Below, piece by piece: positions 61,451 through 64,000 of a DNA stretch of 64,000 bases. The notes beneath the pieces are model-generated. The model was not told the DNA's origin and made no database searches. It saw nothing but the letters and a program-made list of their open reading frames with translations. Position 1 is the first letter of the stretch; each line of letters begins with the position of its first letter. The stretch spans positions 41,176 through 105,175 of the forward strand of contig JSYX01000035.1 of the NCBI GenBank assembly GCA_000787465.1, in the 5' to 3' direction. A program made the position numbers and the translations under genes. This stretch comes from Thermomucor indicae-seudaticae (taxonomy: Eukaryota > Mucoromycota > Mucoromycetes > Mucorales > Lichtheimiaceae).

Positions 61451-62003
61451 GATAAGGAAAAAGCGAGAAAGAGGATGAAAGAGAAAAAAAAGAGATGGCT
61501 GAAATTCGCGGGAAAAACCGACAGGCCTTTAATGCTTCAACATTTTGATCACCGAGACTGACTGGCAAAAAAAAGATAAAGCATCCAGCCAGCGCTCTAA
61601 ACATGTTGTTTATGATCTCTTTTTTCCGTTGTCATTCTGAAATCAGGTGGGTTTATTTGTTTCTTTTTCCGCCTGTTTCTTTAATTGTGTTTTCGAGATC
61701 CCACACTCGAAAAAACAGGGAACCGTCGCCATGATGTTATGGTGTAACGTAGCGGACCTCTATGACGATAGATCTGTTATCATATCGCGTTGGGCTGATC
61801 AAAGAGATCTGTTCTGTCGTCTATGATGATGATGATGATGATACAATTTTACTCAGATTGCTGAAATTCCAATGCAGTAAAATAGTAAGTGGATGAATGC
61901 AAGAGCAGGAGGAACAGTGTGAAAAGTCGTGCAATTAACCAAAATGTCGAGACAGGAGTTCCTACAAGAGAGACGCGTTAGAATACCAGTAGAATGAGAA
62001 GCA
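61451..62003. other. Gene-free stretch between PFK and the carrier gene
   Basis: About 550 bases, including the PFK promoter with long A/G and T/C runs and a short ATG trinucleotide repeat near 61822-61843. No gene is seen. Confidence 0.5.
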
Positions 62004-63103
62004 TCAAGTGATACTTGCATAAGTCAAAAAGATGATGGCACTTGTAGGTAAACTTCTCGCAACCGTGATGCCGCATCCTCGATAGAAGCCTGGAATGCCA
62101 CCTCCTCGATAAATTTCTTTTGCAGTCTGGATAAACGAGCGTGATGAGCCCGCCAGGAGCTCTTGATCGGTCTGCATCTGTGACTTGATCACGTCGACTG
62201 GGTAGAATGAAAAGTTGTAGCCCGCACCACCCAGTCCACCTGCAAGCATCAACTCGGGTGCCGTCAGATCCTTCTTGTTGGTCGTCTTTTTCCTGCGCAT
62301 CATCACTTCACACGCGTATTCGTATACACCAAACCAGAACGCGCCTCCGCCCGTTTCTCGGATCAAAGTTGCTAGATAGCCACGATAAAAGCCTCGGAAC
62401 CCATTCTGTTGGATGGTGTGTGAAATGACATGGAGGGGTCCGCGATAGACTATCGTCCTATGCTGCTGCTGTCCTCCAGAAGACGCCAATTGAACTTGTA
62501 ATTTACACTTGACGAGCTCAACCGGGGTCAGGACAAAAGATGCTAACGCGCCAGACGCCGCGCCGGCCACAACGAGTTGGCTCAGACTGAGTGCTGGCCA
62601 GTCGTCTTCGGGCAACGACATGTCTTGACCCGACCACCTACGAATCAGCCGTTGGACTTGCCGGTATCCGACGAATAATGCTGCATTTTCTACCATGGAT
62701 CCCACCAGAGGTGACGACATGCCCTTTTTAAGGCCTCTCGATTAATCTCCTATTCTTTTATATTGAGTAAAGGGAAGACTTGCCTTGTACAGTCCATGAA
62801 TGCCTTCATGTCGCAATGTAGTCGTCAGGCAATGGATAGGTCCTCGATAATAAGGCCGATCCAATGGCTGCGTCTGTAACCGGACCTTGACGGTATCAAA
62901 TGGATACTCGACAAACTTGCCAACCATCCCAGCAACCTTCAATTTTTTTATCCCGGACGTTTCAATGGTTGGAGAGCTTAGCGTAAAACATAAACAAGAA
63001 AAAGACTCACGGAACCAAAGATCAGATCGTCGAGTTGTCGTCGAAAATTGGATTTGGTGGCAAGTGCATTTATAGCGACTTGCTGCGATTGTGAGGATTC
63101 CAT
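62004..63103 (-). CDS. Mitochondrial carrier, ornithine transporter (Ort1/Arg11-like)
   Basis: Inner-membrane carrier, probably exporting ornithine for arginine synthesis. Three exons (62004-62723, 62784-62936, 63011-63103) give 321 residues. The three carrier signatures are PFDTVKVRLQT, TPVELVKCKLQ and YPVDVIKSQMQT. The contexts FVEYPFDTVKVRLQTQP and GLYKGMSSPLVGSMVENAAL fit the ornithine/carnitine branch, and GGAGYNFSFYPVDVIKSQMQ favours ornithine. Intron 62724-62783 uses a GC donor (AAG followed by GCAAGT). The substrate is inferred from the subfamily. Confidence 0.88.
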
Positions 63104-64000
63104 GGCGATGCAAAATGCTGGGGAATTAAACTAGCGAGTAATAGTAATAATAATAGAACCGGCTTTCTTTCAGCAGCCCTCTTCTCCCTCGAAAAACAAA
63201 GCTTTTGTTTCTTTGTCTCTTTACTCTGGAAATGAATAGGGTGTCTTGTTGTCCATCTCTTTTTTTTTTCTCATGCGGACTTTAAGCGTCGGGCTCGGCT
63301 AAATTCGTGCCTTGGGCCCTCAGTAACGACTCTAATAACATTTGCAGTAATGTACTGGATTTTTAAGAACCGTTTACGCTTCCGGAGATGCTTTTCTGCG
63401 TCAACCAAAAACCAAGTTTGCGCTAAATATATCAACACATCGCGCCTGCTTAGTACCGAATTCACGCCAGGCAGAAATTCCTCTTGGGCAAACTTACATT
63501 CCACGTTGATGGCCCGTTATTTGGTTGACGCAGAAAAGCATTTCCAAAAGCGGAAACAGTTCTTTCCGTGAGTACCATGTCTGTAAAAAGGAGTTGATAG
63601 GAAACTTACCGCGCAAGCTAAGGAAGTTGACACGCATTAGCAGTGATTTTCAAGCAAAGCATGTGTAAGAGACAAAGTATGCTTACCGTAAAAATCCAAA
63701 TCTCCTCAGTTGGAGAACCCGCTTTCGTTGCGGTGATGTTGGTTCGATGGCCGACAAAACTCTGCCGGTCGACCAAAGCCAGACCAAATGGACTTGGCTA
63801 TCGCAAACATGTTCTTGCTCGCCAACACGTCTCTGTTCCACACCATTTGACAGTTTTGGCAGACTAAAATGCTGTGGTGGACGCCGTTAGCGGTTTGCAG
63901 TTTTTTAAGCTTCCGTTGGCGGCATTTATGGCAAATCTGTGAGTCCCGTCAATTACCCACTTAGTGCAACCGGTCCGCTATTGTATCAGATTACCTGAGA
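63104..64000. other. Right-end stretch with an inverted repeat
   Basis: About 900 bases with no gene I can support. An imperfect inverted repeat lies at 63370-63570 (separate entry). Other small frames look random. Confidence 0.45.
63366..63572. repeat. Imperfect inverted repeat, arms about 45 bases
   Basis: The left arm at about 63366-63411 contains GATGCTTTTCTGCGTCAACC; the right arm at about 63520-63572 is its reverse complement with some mismatches toward the outer end. About 110 bases lie between the arms. It could be a miniature element or a remnant of a larger one; no target-site duplication was identified. Confidence 0.6.

Noticed and set aside
1..64000. tRNA, rRNA or CRISPR elements
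   Set aside because: A by-eye scan for tRNA box B-like words and for spaced direct repeats found nothing convincing. A tRNAscan run could still find one I missed.

Overview
This window reads as nuclear DNA of an early-diverging filamentous fungus, most likely Mucoromycota; that assignment is inference from gene content. The support is: genes cut by many short introns (mostly 45-75 bases), a fungal Cch1-type calcium channel, a fungal phosphofructokinase with a glyoxalase-like N-terminal domain, a WOPR (Wor1/Pac2-type) regulator, a Byr4/Bfa1-type mitotic GAP subunit, and CENP-L, SBDS and Derlin genes in close proximity. Almost every gene was rebuilt here exon by exon from splice sites and reading frame; most models close to an exact multiple of three, which supports them.

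Layout. 1-1.4 kb: Rch1/SLC10A7-like transporter (-), cut by the window edge. 3.9-5.1 kb: bHLH factor (+). 5.4-9.5 kb: ERO1 (+) and HemW (-), ending 4 bases apart. 9.5-10.3 kb: an unrecognised, apparently broken coding stretch. 10.4-11.7 kb: CENP-L (-). 13.9-15.1 kb: a dead Tc1/mariner copy. 15.1-17.9 kb: two tandem alpha/beta hydrolases (-). 18.6-19.2 kb: degenerate repeats of about 175 bases. 19.6-22.7 kb: MON1 (+) and SBDS (-) with overlapping stop codons. 23.2-24.3 kb: ADP/ATP carrier (+). 24.4-26.9 kb: Byr4-like protein (-) and ATP synthase subunit e (-). 27.6-28.4 kb: RPB7 (-). 29.5-30.9 kb: MARCH5-like RING-CH ligase (+). 31.1-31.6 kb: small unknown gene (-). 33.3-40.5 kb: CCH1 (+). 40.8-43.3 kb: MAK21/NOC1 (+). 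43.6-45.1 kb: WOPR factor (-). 46.9-49.5 kb: RAD4/XPC (+). 50.3-52.1 kb: BMT2 and PPP4R2-like (+). 52.8-54.1 kb: a protein with an integrase-type H2C2 zinc finger (+). 54.2-55.3 kb: Derlin (-). 56.5-58.4 kb: globin and ING/PHD protein (+). 58.5-63.1 kb: phosphofructokinase and mitochondrial ornithine carrier (-).

Most genes are conserved housekeeping functions: ER folding and ERAD (ERO1, Derlin), mitochondrial energy and transport (AAC, ATP synthase e, ornithine carrier, MARCH5-like ligase), ribosome maturation (SBDS, MAK21, BMT2), and chromosome segregation and repair (CENP-L, Byr4, RAD4, PPP4R2, ING). Two calcium-related membrane proteins (Rch1-like, Cch1) also lie here. I see no pathway cluster. 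The most notable structural points are four GC-AG introns with the same GCAAGT donor, two gene pairs packed stop-to-stop, apparent frame breaks in the ING and MON1 genes, and the repeats near 18.6-19.2 kb and 63.4-63.6 kb. I found no clear candidate for a wholly new biological system.
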